A stretch of 64,000 nt of DNA, from NCBI RefSeq assembly GCF_002102345.1, contig NZ_LQPP01000018.1, positions 1 to 64,000 of the forward strand, given 5' to 3'. Source of the stretch: Mycolicibacterium peregrinum (GTDB lineage Bacteria > Actinomycetota > Actinomycetes > Mycobacteriales > Mycobacteriaceae). A model generated the notes under the pieces. The model was not told the origin of the DNA. It ran no database searches and worked only from the letters and a program-made list of their open reading frames with translations. Position 1 is the first letter of the stretch. Each line of letters starts with the position of its first letter. Of the stretch, positions 48,545-57,554 are shown piece by piece. A program made the translations under genes and the position numbers.

Positions 48545-48585
48545 GCCTGTGTGACCACAGGCTGGTGACGGCGGGTTATCCCGCC
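48545..48585 (+). promoter_or_regulatory. Two further tetraloop hairpins in the rplU leader
   Basis: GCCTGTG-TGAC-CACAGGC (48545-48562) and GGCGGG-TTAT-CCCGCC (48570-48585), continuing a run of four stem-loops after rne. They could be an L21-type ribosomal leader or RNase processing sites. Confidence 0.45.
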
Positions 48586-48652
48586 ACCCAAGACCCGCGC
48601 ACGCACCGACCGGTAGCGCGCGCCCGCAGAGAGCAGCAGAGCAGAGGACACG

Positions 48653-48964
48653 ATGGCGACATACGCAATCGTCAAGACCGGTGGCAAGCAGTACAAGGTT
48701 GCCGCCGGTGACGTGGTGAAGGTTGAGAAGCTCGACGCCGAGCCCGGCGCGTCGGTGTCGCTGCCCGTGGCCCTCGTGGTCGACGGTGCCAAGGTCACCA
48801 GCAAGGCCGATGACCTGGCCAAGGTTGCCGTCACCGGCGAGGTGCTCGAGCACACCAAGGGTCCCAAGATCCGTATCCACAAGTTCAAGAACAAGACCGG
48901 CTACCACAAGCGCCAGGGGCACCGTCAGCAGCTGACCGTGCTCAAGGTCACCGGCATCAAGTAA
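48653..48964 (+). CDS. rplU: 50S ribosomal protein L21
   Basis: A 103-aa protein of the large subunit binding 23S r[23 protein letters not shown] at the start and the basic [11 protein letters not shown] near the end are the L21 hallmarks. The leader upstream of ATG 48653 is purine-rich (GAGGACAC). It is followed 15 bp later by rpmA. Confidence 0.98.
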   Translation: MATYAIVKTGGKQYKVAAGDVVKVEKLDAEPGASVSLPVALVVDGAKVTSKADDLAKVAVTGEVLEHTKGPKIRIHKFKNKTGYHKRQGHRQQLTVLKVTGIK

Positions 48965-48979
48965 CGAGGGAGCGAACTA

Positions 48980-49246
48980 ATGGCACACAAAAAGGGCGCT
49001 TCCAGCTCTCGTAACGGTCGTGAATCCGCAGCACAGCGGCTCGGCGTGAAGCGGTTCGGTGGTCAGGTCGTCAAGGCAGGCGAGATCCTCGTCCGTCAGC
49101 GCGGCACTCACTTCCACCCGGGCGTCAACGTCGGTCGTGGTGGCGACGACACTCTGTTCGCGCTGGCCCCCGGCTCGGTGGAGTTCGGTTCCAAGCGTGG
49201 TCGCAAGCACGTGAACATCGTTCCCGTGCCGCGCCCGGAGGCCTGA
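48980..49246 (+). CDS. rpmA: 50S ribosomal protein L27
   Basis: An 88-aa protein near the peptidyl-transferase centre. [16 protein letters not shown] is the standard actinobacterial start without the Firmicute cleavable extension; [10 protein letters not shown] and GDDTLFAL are typical. GAGGGAG precedes ATG 48980. It is in an operon with rplU. Confidence 0.98.
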   Translation: MAHKKGASSSRNGRESAAQRLGVKRFGGQVVKAGEILVRQRGTHFHPGVNVGRGGDDTLFALAPGSVEFGSKRGRKHVNIVPVPRPEA

Positions 49247-49263
49247 GACTCGAGGATTCTCCG

Positions 49264-49319
49264 CGAATGTGAAGCAGCTGCGAGTCCTCGATAGGACTTT
49301 CGCGATAGCTTCACATTCG
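49264..49319 (+). promoter_or_regulatory. Large hairpin between rpmA and obg
   Basis: Perfect 12-bp outer stem CGAATGTGAAGC/GCTTCACATTCG with an inner AGTCCT-CGAT-AGGACT stem. It fills the 89-bp gap and may act as an attenuator or a processing site that lowers obg expression relative to the ribosomal genes. Confidence 0.6.
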
Positions 49320-49335
49320 ACGGAGAGGATGTCCG

Positions 49336-50784
49336 ATGCCACGGTTTGTCGACCGCGTCGTCATCCATGCGAGTGCAGGAAACGGCGGCCACGGCTGCGC
49401 GTCGGTGCACCGCGAGAAATTCAAACCACTCGGTGGCCCTGACGGCGGCAATGGCGGTCACGGTGGCAGCATCGTGCTCGTCGTCGATCCGCAGGTCCAC
49501 ACTCTGCTCGACTTCCACTTCCATCCGCATGTCGTCGCGCCTTCGGGTAAGCAAGGTGCGGGCAGCAACCGTGACGGCGCGGCCGGCGACGATCTGATCG
49601 TGCGCGTGCCGGACGGCACCGTGGTGCTCGATGAGAACGGCCGCATGCTGGCGGACCTGGTCGGTGCCGGTACCCGCTTCGAGGCGGCATCCGGTGGTCG
49701 AGGTGGCCTCGGTAACGCGGCACTCGCTTCCCGGGCCCGCAAGGCGCCCGGCTTCGCCCTGCTCGGTGAGAAGGGCCAGACCCGGGATCTCACGCTCGAG
49801 CTGAAGACTGTCGCCGATGTCGGCCTGATCGGCTTCCCGTCGGCGGGAAAATCGTCTCTGGTGTCGACCATCTCGGCGGCCAAGCCCAAGATCGCCGACT
49901 ACCCGTTCACCACACTGGTGCCCAACCTGGGTGTGGTGTCGGCCGGCGAAAACACCTTCACGGTCGCCGACGTTCCCGGCTTGATCCCCGGTGCCTCCGA
50001 GGGGCGTGGTCTCGGCCTGGAGTTCCTTCGCCACCTTGAGCGCTGCGCGGTGCTGGTGCATGTCGTGGATTGCGCCACCATGGAGCCCGGGCGTGACCCG
50101 ATCTCCGATATCGAGGCGTTGGAGGCGGAACTCGCGGCGTACACCCCGACCCTGCAAGGGGATTCCGCGCTGGGTGACCTGGCGTCGCGGCCACGTGCGG
50201 TGGTGCTCAACAAGATCGACGTTCCCGATGCCCGCGAGTTGGCCGACTTCGTGCGTGAAGAAGTGCAGTCGCAGTTCGGCTGGCCGGTGTATGAGATCTC
50301 GACGGTCAGTCGTGATGGCTTGCGGCCGTTGATCTTTGCGCTGTGGGAGATGGTGAAGGCCTATCGCGATGCGCAACCCGAGGTGGTGCCGAGGCGTCCG
50401 GTGATCCGCCCGATCGCCGTCGACGACAGCGGCTTCACCGTCGAGACCGACGGGTACGGCGGGTTCATCGTGCGAGGTACCCGGCCCGAGCGCTGGATCG
50501 CCCAGACCAACTTCGACAATGACGAGGCCGTCGGTTACCTCGGTGACCGGCTGGCGCGGTTGGGTGTCGAGGACGCGTTGTGGAAGAAGGGCGCCAAGCC
50601 CGGCTGCGCCGTGACCATCGGCGACATGACCTTCGACTGGGAACCGCAGACTCCCGCCGGCGTCGACATGCCGCTCACCGGACGTGGCACAGACATCCGG
50701 CTCGAGCAGACCGATCGCATCGGTGCCGCCGAGCGCAAGGCCGCGCGTCGTGAACGGCGCCAGCCCGGGAGTGAAGACGAGTGA
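49336..50784 (+). CDS. obg: Obg/CgtA GTPase
   Basis: A 482-aa essential GTPase of 50S maturation and stress response. It has the glycine-rich Obg fold (residues 1-158), a G domain with P-loop GFPSAGKSS (166-174), [12 protein letters not shown] (G3) and NKID (G4), then the OCT domain (about 355-430) and an Arg-rich tail. GAGAGGA precedes ATG 49336. Its TGA overlaps the proB GTG. Confidence 0.97.
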   Translation: MPRFVDRVVIHASAGNGGHGCASVHREKFKPLGGPDGGNGGHGGSIVLVVDPQVHTLLDFHFHPHVVAPSGKQGAGSNRDGAAGDDLIVRVPDGTVVLDENGRMLADLVGAGTRFEAASGGRGGLGNAALASRARKAPGFALLGEKGQTRDLTLELKTVADVGLIGFPSAGKSSLVSTISAAKPKIADYPFTTLVPNLGVVSAGENTFTVADVPGLIPGASEGRGLGLEFLRHLERCAVLVHVVDCATMEPGRDPISDIEALEAELAAYTPTLQGDSALGDLASRPRAVVLNKIDVPDARELADFVREEVQSQFGWPVYEISTVSRDGLRPLIFALWEMVKAYRDAQPEVVPRRPVIRPIAVDDSGFTVETDGYGGFIVRGTRPERWIAQTNFDNDEAVGYLGDRLARLGVEDALWKKGAKPGCAVTIGDMTFDWEPQTPAGVDMPLTGRGTDIRLEQTDRIGAAERKAARRERRQPGSEDE

Positions 50785-51902
50785 CGAGCGCAGGCTCGGC
50801 GCCCTCGGTACACCGGGAAGCGATTCGGACCGCTCGCAGTGTCGTCGTCAAGATCGGCACCACTGCACTGACCACCCCGTCCGGTGTCTTCGATGCGGGT
50901 CGCCTCGCGGTCCTGGTCGAAGCTATCGAGGGTCGGATGCGGGCCGGTTCCGACCTGGTGATCGTGTCCTCGGGTGCCATCGCTGCCGGTATCGAACCGC
51001 TCGGGCTGTCCAAGCGCCCCACCGATCTGGCCACCAAGCAGGCGGCTGCCAGTGTCGGACAGGTGGCCCTGGTCAACGCCTGGAGTTCGGCGTTCGCCGT
51101 CTACAGCCGCACGGTCGGGCAGGTACTGCTGACCGCCCATGACATCGCGATGCGGGTGCAGCACAACAACGCTCAGCGCACGCTGGACCGGTTGCGGGCC
51201 CTGCACGCGGTCGCGATCGTCAACGAGAACGACACCGTGGCCACCAACGAGATCAGGTTCGGTGACAACGACCGGCTGTCGGCGCTGGTGGCCCAGCTGG
51301 TCGGTGCCGACGCGCTGGTCCTGCTGTCCGACATCGACGGTCTGTACGACTCTGATCCCCGAAAAGGGAACGCGCGCTTCATTCCTGAGGTCGGGGCGCA
51401 AGGGGATCTCGACGGGGTGGTGGCCGGCGGCGGCAGCCACCTGGGCACCGGCGGCATGGCGTCGAAGCTGTCCTCGGCGCTTTTGGCGGCCGACGCCGGG
51501 GTGCCGGTGCTGCTGGCCGCCGCCGCGGATGCGGCCGCGGCACTCAGCGATGCCTCGGTGGGCACGGTGTTCGCGCCACGGCCCGAGCGGATGTCGGCGC
51601 GGCGGTTCTGGGTTCGACACGCGGCGGAGTCGCACGGGGTGTTGACCCTCGACGACGGAGCGGTGCGGGCCGTCGTCGAGCAGCGGCGTTCATTGCTTCC
51701 TGCTGGAATCACCGAGGTCTCCGGCCACTTCCACGGCGGTGATGTGGTGGATCTCCGGGCGTTGGACGGCCAGACGATCGCGCGCGGCGTGGTCGCTTAC
51801 GAGGCGTCGGAGCTGGCCGCGATCATCGGCCGCTCGACGCCTGATCTGCCGGCCGAACTGCGCCGGCCTGCGGTGCACGCCGACGATCTGGTCGCCCTCT
51901 AG
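50781..51902 (+). CDS. proB: Glutamate 5-kinase
   Basis: A 373-aa enzyme, first step of proline synthesis. The amino-acid kinase domain ([12 protein letters not shown] at about 17-28, [23 protein letters not shown] near 152) is followed by a C-terminal PUA domain (about 285-365). GTG 50781 overlaps the obg stop by 4 nt, so the gene belongs to the rplU-rpmA-obg-proB unit. The partner proA lies 10 kb downstream. Confidence 0.97.
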   Translation: MTSAGSAPSVHREAIRTARSVVVKIGTTALTTPSGVFDAGRLAVLVEAIEGRMRAGSDLVIVSSGAIAAGIEPLGLSKRPTDLATKQAAASVGQVALVNAWSSAFAVYSRTVGQVLLTAHDIAMRVQHNNAQRTLDRLRALHAVAIVNENDTVATNEIRFGDNDRLSALVAQLVGADALVLLSDIDGLYDSDPRKGNARFIPEVGAQGDLDGVVAGGGSHLGTGGMASKLSSALLAADAGVPVLLAAAADAAAALSDASVGTVFAPRPERMSARRFWVRHAAESHGVLTLDDGAVRAVVEQRRSLLPAGITEVSGHFHGGDVVDLRALDGQTIARGVVAYEASELAAIIGRSTPDLPAELRRPAVHADDLVAL

Positions 51903-51903
51903 C

Positions 51904-51952
51904 GATTTGGGTGCAACGAGTAACGCTGACCGTTACCGAACGCACCCAAATC
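51904..51952. terminator. Bidirectional terminator between proB and the TetR gene
   Basis: 11-bp outer stem GATTTGGGTGC/GCACCCAAATC with an inner GTAACG/CGTTAC stem, directly after the proB stop and reaching into the stop codon of the convergent TetR gene. Confidence 0.75.
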
Positions 51953-52586
51953 ACCGGGGTGGGGACTCCAGATACAGGGCACCCCAGATGATCTCGGTGA
52001 GTGTGTCGGCCAGCTCGGCGTCGTAGGAGGCCGGGTGTGACGGCAGATTCTGGTGGCAGGTCCGTTCCACCATCCAGGTCAGCGTGCTCGCGGTGACCGC
52101 GGCAGGCAGTTGCGGCCGGATGGTTCCGTCGGACTGCCCGTCCTCGATCACTTTCGTGAGCTGGTCGGCGATCCCGGTCAGGAGTTCACGGTAGGTCTGC
52201 CCGACCAGTGGGTCATAACCCGACATCTCGTTGAGCGCGATCAGCACCGGCTGATGGCTCCGATAGCTGGCGATGATGCCGGACATGGCGGCGTGGACGT
52301 CGGCGGGGTCGCGGCGTCCGGCGACACCCCACCACCGCTCGGCGGCGCGGGTGAGATCGCCGAACACCTGGCTGGCCAGCCGGCGTAGCAGATGGCCCTT
52401 GTCTTCGAAGTAGATGTAGAAGCTGGCCCGGGAGATCCCGGCCTCGGTGGCCAGTCTGTCCACGCTGAGTTCGGTGAAGCTGGTGCCGTCGGCCATGAGC
52501 CGGTCGGTGGCGTCGAGCAGTTGGCGTTCGATCCGCTCGCGCCGTTCCTCCCTTTTGGCCTGCGGTTTTCGCGTTACCGATGGCAT
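51951..52586 (-). CDS. TetR-family regulator divergent from the P450
   Basis: A 211-aa repressor with HTH at residues about 18-65 (LATEAGISRASFYIYFEDKGHLL by segments), after a Lys/Arg/Glu-rich start. The ligand domain is of EthR-like length. ATG 52586 has TACGCT 6 nt upstream and no RBS. A perfect operator lies 34 bp away in the P450 promoter. It likely represses the P450 gene in the absence of the P450 substrate. Confidence 0.88.
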   Translation of the reverse strand: MPSVTRKPQAKREERRERIERQLLDATDRLMADGTSFTELSVDRLATEAGISRASFYIYFEDKGHLLRRLASQVFGDLTRAAERWWGVAGRRDPADVHAAMSGIIASYRSHQPVLIALNEMSGYDPLVGQTYRELLTGIADQLTKVIEDGQSDGTIRPQLPAAVTASTLTWMVERTCHQNLPSHPASYDAELADTLTEIIWGALYLESPPR

Positions 52587-52592
52587 GGACCC

Positions 52593-52598
52593 AGCGTA
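52593..52598 (-). promoter_or_regulatory. -10 element for the leaderless TetR gene
   Basis: TACGCT on the minus strand ends 6 nt before ATG 52586. Confidence 0.45.
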
Positions 52599-52615
52599 TC
52601 GGACCGCGTCACACC

Positions 52616-52644
52616 TTGACTAGACATGTTGTCTAGACTTATCG
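52616..52644 (+). promoter_or_regulatory. P450 promoter with embedded TetR operator
   Basis: -35 TTGACT (52616-52621) and -10-like TTATCG (52639-52644) with 17-bp spacer. The spacer contains the palindrome CTAGACA-TGT-TGTCTAG (52620-52636). The -10 ends 8 nt before ATG 52653, suggesting leaderless expression. Confidence 0.6.
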
Positions 52645-52652
52645 TCACCATC

Positions 52653-53936
52653 ATGACTGTGTCGCCCATCACATCTGCTGCTTCCTGGCCGGCTGCTGCC
52701 CGCCCCTATGACCCGATCGACTTGTCCTCACGGGTGTTCTGGGCCACCACGGCCGCTGATCGCGAGGTCGCCTTCGCTGAGCTACGTGCCTCCCGCCCGG
52801 TCAGTTGGCATCCGCCCGTCGAGGACGCGCTCATGCCGGATCCCGTCGATCGCGGTTTCTGGGCGGTCACCCGGCATGCGGACATCGTGGCGGTGAGCCG
52901 CGACAGCGAGACATTCCTGTCCGGCAAAGGGGTGTTGTTCGAGTCCGTTCCGGAGGAGTTGCTCGAGGCGTCACAGTCCTTCCTGGCGATGGACGCGCCA
53001 CGGCACACGCTGATCCGCAAACTGGTCCACGCCGCGTTCACACCCCGGCAAGTGGCCCGCATCGAAGACTCGATCAAGGAGAATGCCCGTCAGATCGTGG
53101 CCGAGCTCAAAGAGGTCGGCAGCGGGGTGGATTTCGTCGATCAGTGCGCCAAGGAACTACCGATCCGCACGTTGTCGGACATGGTCGGGATCCCCGAGTC
53201 CGAGCGTCAGCGGGTGGCGCATGCCGCCGACGCGCTGGTGTCCTGGGCCGACCCGGTCTACCTGGCCGGGCGCCACCCGCTCGAGGTGCTGATGCAGAAC
53301 CAGATGTACCTGCATCAGGTGGCGAATGCGCTTGCCGCGGAACGCCGGGAGAACCCGGGCAACGATCTGATCAGTGCGCTGGTGCAGGCCGAGGTCGACG
53401 GGGACCGGCTCACCGACGCCGAGGTTGCGGCGTTCTTCGTCCTACTGGCGGTGGCGGGCAACGACACCACCCGCCAGACCACCAGCCACGCGCTCAAGGC
53501 GCTGACCGACCATCCCGACCAACGGGCCTGGCTCATGGCCGATTTCGACGACCGGATCGGCGGAGCGGTCGAGGAGTTCGTGCGGTGGGCGACCCCGGTG
53601 ATGACGTTCCGCCGCACCGCCGCCGTCGACGTCGAACTCGGTGGACAGCAGATCCTGGCGGGAGAGAAGGTGGTGATGTTCTACGCCTCGGGCAACCAGG
53701 ATGCCGAAGTGTTCGACCGGCCCGAGGTCTTCGATCTGAGCCGTAAGCCCAACCCGCACCTGGGATTCGGTGGCGGCGGCCGTCACTTCTGCCTGGGCGC
53801 ACACGTCGCCCGGACACAGTTGCGGGCGATCTTCGGTGAGCTGCTGCACCAGCTGCCCGACATCGCCGCGGGTGAGCCGGCCTATCTGGAGGGCAACTTC
53901 GTGCACGCTATCCGGTCGATGCCGTGCACGTTCTGA
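52653..53936 (+). CDS. Cytochrome P450
   Basis: A 427-aa soluble bacterial P450. The heme loop GFGGGGRHFCLG has its ligand Cys at about 380; the I-helix AGNDTT is at 268-273 and the K-helix ExxR at about 308-311. The style recalls CYP125/CYP142-type mycobacterial enzymes, but the family number and substrate cannot be set by eye. The start ATG 52653 is preferred over ATG 52626 because the latter lies inside the operator. The stop overlaps the convergent sirtuin gene by 29 bp. Confidence 0.92.
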   Translation: MTVSPITSAASWPAAARPYDPIDLSSRVFWATTAADREVAFAELRASRPVSWHPPVEDALMPDPVDRGFWAVTRHADIVAVSRDSETFLSGKGVLFESVPEELLEASQSFLAMDAPRHTLIRKLVHAAFTPRQVARIEDSIKENARQIVAELKEVGSGVDFVDQCAKELPIRTLSDMVGIPESERQRVAHAADALVSWADPVYLAGRHPLEVLMQNQMYLHQVANALAAERRENPGNDLISALVQAEVDGDRLTDAEVAAFFVLLAVAGNDTTRQTTSHALKALTDHPDQRAWLMADFDDRIGGAVEEFVRWATPVMTFRRTAAVDVELGGQQILAGEKVVMFYASGNQDAEVFDRPEVFDLSRKPNPHLGFGGGGRHFCLGAHVARTQLRAIFGELLHQLPDIAAGEPAYLEGNFVHAIRSMPCTF

Positions 53937-54747
53937 GCTCGCCGGCCAACAGGGTCAACATCTCCGAACAGCCGGCTTCGACCTTGACCGTGGCCAGGTC
54001 ATCGCCGCGGGTGGGGCCGCGGTTGATGATCCCCACCGGGATGTCGTGCGCGGCCGCGTGCCGGACGAATCGATAGCCGGAGTACACCGTCAGCGAGGAG
54101 CCCGCGACCAACAGTGCATCGGCGTCCTCCACCATCGAATACGCCTGCTCGACACGGTCTTTCGGGACACTCTCGCCGAAGTAGACGATGTCGGGTTTGA
54201 GCATGCCCGCACAGGCCGGGCAGTCCACGATGGTGAACGAAGCGGTGTCGCTGACCACGGCGTCGGCGTCGGGTGCCACCGCGATGCCGCCGACCGCCTC
54301 GGCGCGTTCGATGAAGCCCGGATTGGCCGTCTCCAGTGCGTCGGCCAGCTCGTCGCGACCCATCGTCGCGCCGCAGTCCAGGCAGATCACCTGTGCATAG
54401 GTGCCGTGCAGGTTGACCACCGACCGGCTTCCGGCCTTGGTGTGCAGCAGATCGACGTTCTGGGTGATCAGTCCACGCACCACCCCGGCGCCTTCCAGCG
54501 CGGCCAAGGCGCGATGCCCGGCATTGGGCAGCGTCTCGTCCATGTGGCGCCAGCCGACATGATTGCGGGCCCAGTACCGCTGACGGAACTCCGGATCAGA
54601 GGTGAACTGCCGGATGGTCATCGGATTGCTGGGCGGGGAATCAGGGCCGCGGTAGTCGGGGATACCGGAATCGGTAGACATCCCGGCGCCCGTCAGCACC
54701 GCGACGCGGCGGTCCTGCAGCAAGGCGACGAGTTCGGGGGCATCCAC
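53908..54747 (-). CDS. Sir2-family NAD-dependent protein deacylase
   Basis: A 279-aa sirtuin. GAGMSTDSGIPDYRG (about 20-34) and TQNVDLLH (about 95-102) bind NAD; catalytic His114 is in NLHGT; the zinc site is Cys122, 125, 176 and 179 (CLDC and CPAC). The insert pattern suggests the SIRT4-like (class II) group rather than the CobB class III of Rv1151c. It releases nicotinamide and O-acyl-ADP-ribose. GTG 54747 has TATCCT 7 nt upstream. It lies 22 bp downstream of the cysteine hydrolase gene. Confidence 0.9.
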   Translation of the reverse strand: MDAPELVALLQDRRVAVLTGAGMSTDSGIPDYRGPDSPPSNPMTIRQFTSDPEFRQRYWARNHVGWRHMDETLPNAGHRALAALEGAGVVRGLITQNVDLLHTKAGSRSVVNLHGTYAQVICLDCGATMGRDELADALETANPGFIERAEAVGGIAVAPDADAVVSDTASFTIVDCPACAGMLKPDIVYFGESVPKDRVEQAYSMVEDADALLVAGSSLTVYSGYRFVRHAAAHDIPVGIINRGPTRGDDLATVKVEAGCSEMLTLLAGELRTCTASTG

Positions 54748-54754
54748 CCTCGCC

Positions 54755-54760
54755 AGGATA
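54755..54760 (-). promoter_or_regulatory. -10 element for the leaderless sirtuin gene
   Basis: TATCCT on the minus strand ends 7 nt before GTG 54747, inside the 22-bp gap. Confidence 0.4.
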
Positions 54761-54769
54761 GGCCGCCCG

Positions 54770-55309
54770 TCAGTCCAGGCATTGGGCAGCGGGGACGGTC
54801 TCGGCGCTCATGTTGCGGCGCATCATCTGCAGCGCCGCCTCACCCAGGCCGGCGTCGATGTGGGCGACCGCGTCGGACGGGATCACCACGTCGAAATGTC
54901 GCACGTAGGCGTCCAATGCGCTGTAGAGGATGCACTGCTCGGTGACCTGGCCGGCCAGGATCAGCCGGCGGGTGCCCAACCGGCCCAGCAGGTAATCCAG
55001 CGCGGTCGCATAGAACACACTGTGGCGCACCTTGGTCAGTACCAGGCAGTCGTCCGCCGGGACGATCGGCCGCACCAGATCCGGGCGCTCACCGGCCAGC
55101 GCGGCCTCGACGATGTCACTGAACTGGGCGGTGAAATCGCCGTAGTTGTCGTTGACGTAGATCAGATCGATGTCGTCGCGGTCGCGAGCGCTCTTGATCA
55201 GCCCGACCAGCGGGTCGATGATCGGCGCCACGTTGGGGGCAAGCAGTTCGGCATCCTCGTGCCGGTAGTGGTTGAGCATGTCGACAACCACCAGTGCGGT
55301 ATCGCTCAT
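54770..55309 (-). CDS. Isochorismatase-like cysteine hydrolase
   Basis: A 179-aa enzyme with the family triad Asp10 (VVVDML), Lys93 (LTKVRHS) and Cys126 (VTEQCIL). Nicotinamidases bind a metal through DxH...H, but the matching strand here reads VNDNYGD, so a true nicotinamidase is not supported; the substrate is unknown. It is co-directional with the sirtuin and divergent from nadE, with a 57-bp gap. Confidence 0.85.
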   Translation of the reverse strand: MSDTALVVVDMLNHYRHEDAELLAPNVAPIIDPLVGLIKSARDRDDIDLIYVNDNYGDFTAQFSDIVEAALAGERPDLVRPIVPADDCLVLTKVRHSVFYATALDYLLGRLGTRRLILAGQVTEQCILYSALDAYVRHFDVVIPSDAVAHIDAGLGEAALQMMRRNMSAETVPAAQCLD

Positions 55310-55353
55310 GCGTCATTTGGTACCCAGTGGCCCGATCTTGACACTTTTCGGGT

Positions 55354-55359
55354 GACAAT
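55354..55359 (+). promoter_or_regulatory. -10-like element of nadE
   Basis: GACAAT ends 7 nt before ATG 55367; compatible with leaderless expression from the conserved start. Confidence 0.35.
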
Positions 55360-55366
55360 GGGCGCG

Positions 55367-57418
55367 ATGGACTTCTACAGCGCCTATCACCACGGTTTCG
55401 CGCGGGTCGCCGCCTGCACCCACCACACGGCGTTGGCGGATCCGCCTTCGAACGCCGAATCGGTGCTCCGGTTGGCGCAGACCTGTCACGACGACGGCGT
55501 GGCCGTCGCGGTGTTCCCCGAGCTGACGTTGTCGGGTTATTCGATCGACGACATCCTGATGCAGGATGCCCTGCTGGAGTCGGTGGAGCAGGCGCTCATC
55601 GAAATTGTCGCCGCGTCGGTGGTGCTGACACCGGTACTGGTGGTCGGCGCACCACTGCGGTACCGGCACCGCATCTACAACACCGCCGTCGTCATCCACC
55701 GCGGCGCGGTGCTCGGTGTGGCACCGAAGTCCTATCTGCCGACATACCGGGAGTTCTACGAGCGCAGGCAGATGGCATCCGGCGCCGATATCCGCGACAC
55801 CATCCGGGTGGCCGGCGCCGAGGTGCCGTTCGGTCCGGATCTACTGTTCGTGGCTTCCGACGTGCCGGGGCTGGTCCTGCACGTCGAGATCTGTGAGGAC
55901 ATGTTCGTGCCGGTGCCGCCCAGCGCGCAGGCGGCATTGGCCGGTGCGACGGTGTTGGCGAATCTCTCGGGTAGTCCGATCACCGTCGGCCGCGCCGAAG
56001 ATCGTGCGCTGCTGGCGCGTTCGGCGTCGTCGCGGTGTCTGGCCGCCTATGTGTACGCCGCGGCGGGCGAGGGTGAGTCGACCACCGACCTGGCCTGGGA
56101 CGGCCAGACCATGATCTGGGAGAACGGGCTGCTGCTCGCCGAGAGTGAGCGCTTCCCGCGCGGTGAACGACGCTCGGTGGCCGACGTGGACCTGGAGCTG
56201 TTGCGTTCCGAGCGGCTGCGCATGGGCACGTTCGACGACAACGCGAGAAATCATGGCGCCCAGGTGGATACTTTTCGTCGCATCGAGTTCCAGCTCGACC
56301 CGCCGACAGGCGATATCGGGCTGTTGCGCGAGATCGAGCGGTTCCCGTTCGTGCCAGCGGATCCGGCACGGCTGCAACAGGATTGCTATGAGGCCTACAA
56401 CATTCAGGTCTCGGGGCTGGAGCAGCGGCTGCGGGCGCTGAAATACCCCAAGGTGGTGATCGGGGTGTCCGGCGGCCTGGATTCCACCCATGCCCTGATC
56501 GTGGCGGCCAGGGCGATGGACCGGGAGAACCGGCCGCGCAGTGACATTCTCGCGTTCACCCTGCCCGGCTTCGCCACCGGCGACCGCACCAAGAACAACG
56601 CGATCCGGTTGAGCCGAGCGCTGGGGGTGACGTTCGAAGAGATCGACATCAAGAAGACCGCCGAGTTGATGCTCACCGAGATGGATCACCCGTTCGGTCG
56701 CGGTGAGAAGGTCTACGACGTCACGTTCGAGAACGTCCAGGCCGGCCTGCGCACCGATTACCTGTTCCGGCTGGCCAATCAGCGCGGCGGCATCGTGCTC
56801 GGCACCGGGGACCTGTCGGAGCTGGCACTGGGGTGGTCGACTTACGGTGTCGGCGACCAGATGTCGCACTACAACGTCAACGGCGGGGTGCCGAAAACCC
56901 TGATCCAGCATCTGATCCGGTGGGTGATCTCGTCCGGTCAGTTCAGCGGCGACGACTCTGAAGTCAATGAGGTCCTCCAATCGGTGCTCGACACCGAGAT
57001 CACCCCGGAGTTGGTGCCCACCGGCGAGGACGAGGAGATCCAGAGCAGCGAGGCCAAGGTCGGACCCTATGCGCTGCAGGACTTTTCGTTGTTCCAGGTG
57101 CTGCGTTTCGGCTTCCGCCCGTCGAAGGTGGCCTTCCTGGCCTGGCATGCCTGGCATGACGCTGCCTATGGCGATTGGCCCGCCGGGTTCCCCGAGGACA
57201 AGCGCCCGGTGTATTCGCTGGGCGAGATCCGGCACTGGCTTCAGGTCTTCGCCCAACGGTTCTATTCGTTCTCACAGTTCAAGCGTTCGGCGCTGCCCAA
57301 CGGGCCCAAGGTGTCGCACGGCGGCTCGCTGTCGCCGCGTGGGGACTGGCGGGCTCCGTCGGACATGTCGGCGCGGATCTGGCTCGACGAGATCGAGCGG
57401 AACGTCCCTGAGCAGTAG
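55367..57418 (+). CDS. nadE: Glutamine-dependent NAD+ synthetase
   Basis: A 683-aa enzyme performing the last step of NAD synthesis. The N-terminal nitrilase-like glutaminase has Glu52, Lys121 and Cys176, the same positions as in M. tuberculosis NadE, which fixes ATG 55367 as start although the frame is open some 580 bp further upstream. The synthetase domain P-loop is VSGGLDST near 366. Ammonia is channelled between the domains in a homo-octamer. Ortholog of Rv2438c. Confidence 0.97.
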   Translation: MDFYSAYHHGFARVAACTHHTALADPPSNAESVLRLAQTCHDDGVAVAVFPELTLSGYSIDDILMQDALLESVEQALIEIVAASVVLTPVLVVGAPLRYRHRIYNTAVVIHRGAVLGVAPKSYLPTYREFYERRQMASGADIRDTIRVAGAEVPFGPDLLFVASDVPGLVLHVEICEDMFVPVPPSAQAALAGATVLANLSGSPITVGRAEDRALLARSASSRCLAAYVYAAAGEGESTTDLAWDGQTMIWENGLLLAESERFPRGERRSVADVDLELLRSERLRMGTFDDNARNHGAQVDTFRRIEFQLDPPTGDIGLLREIERFPFVPADPARLQQDCYEAYNIQVSGLEQRLRALKYPKVVIGVSGGLDSTHALIVAARAMDRENRPRSDILAFTLPGFATGDRTKNNAIRLSRALGVTFEEIDIKKTAELMLTEMDHPFGRGEKVYDVTFENVQAGLRTDYLFRLANQRGGIVLGTGDLSELALGWSTYGVGDQMSHYNVNGGVPKTLIQHLIRWVISSGQFSGDDSEVNEVLQSVLDTEITPELVPTGEDEEIQSSEAKVGPYALQDFSLFQVLRFGFRPSKVAFLAWHAWHDAAYGDWPAGFPEDKRPVYSLGEIRHWLQVFAQRFYSFSQFKRSALPNGPKVSHGGSLSPRGDWRAPSDMSARIWLDEIERNVPEQ

Positions 57419-57447
57419 TTTTCGTCAGCCCGTGTGGCTGCTCCCAA

Positions 57448-57478
57448 TTGACGACGCAAAAAATTGACAAGCTAACCT
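57448..57478 (+). promoter_or_regulatory. Promoter of the exported hydrolase gene
   Basis: TTGACG (57448-57453) and TAACCT (57473-57478), 19-bp spacer; a second TTGACA lies at 57464-57469. It is about 80 bp upstream of the start. Confidence 0.45.
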
Positions 57479-57518
57479 TCTGGGCCACAGCGACGCGCTA
57501 ATGTGCGTCGGGTCATAG

Positions 57519-57538
57519 TTCGGCATCGCCGAATGCCG
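57519..57538 (+). promoter_or_regulatory. Mutually exclusive hairpins before the hydrolase RBS
   Basis: TTCGGC-ATC-GCCGAA and CGGCAT-CGCCGA-ATGCCG overlap and cannot form together. They end 6 nt before AGGAGG (57544-57549). Confidence 0.35.
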
Positions 57539-57554
57539 GGTCTAGGAGGTCGCG

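Noticed and set aside
54770..55309. Nicotinamidase (PncA) call for the cysteine hydrolase
   Set aside because: The Asp-Lys-Cys triad is present but the metal-binding DxH...H of nicotinamidases is absent, so only the broader family is supported.
55338..55343. TTGACA as -35 of nadE
   Set aside because: Only 10 bp separate it from the GACAAT -10-like element, too short for a promoter spacer.
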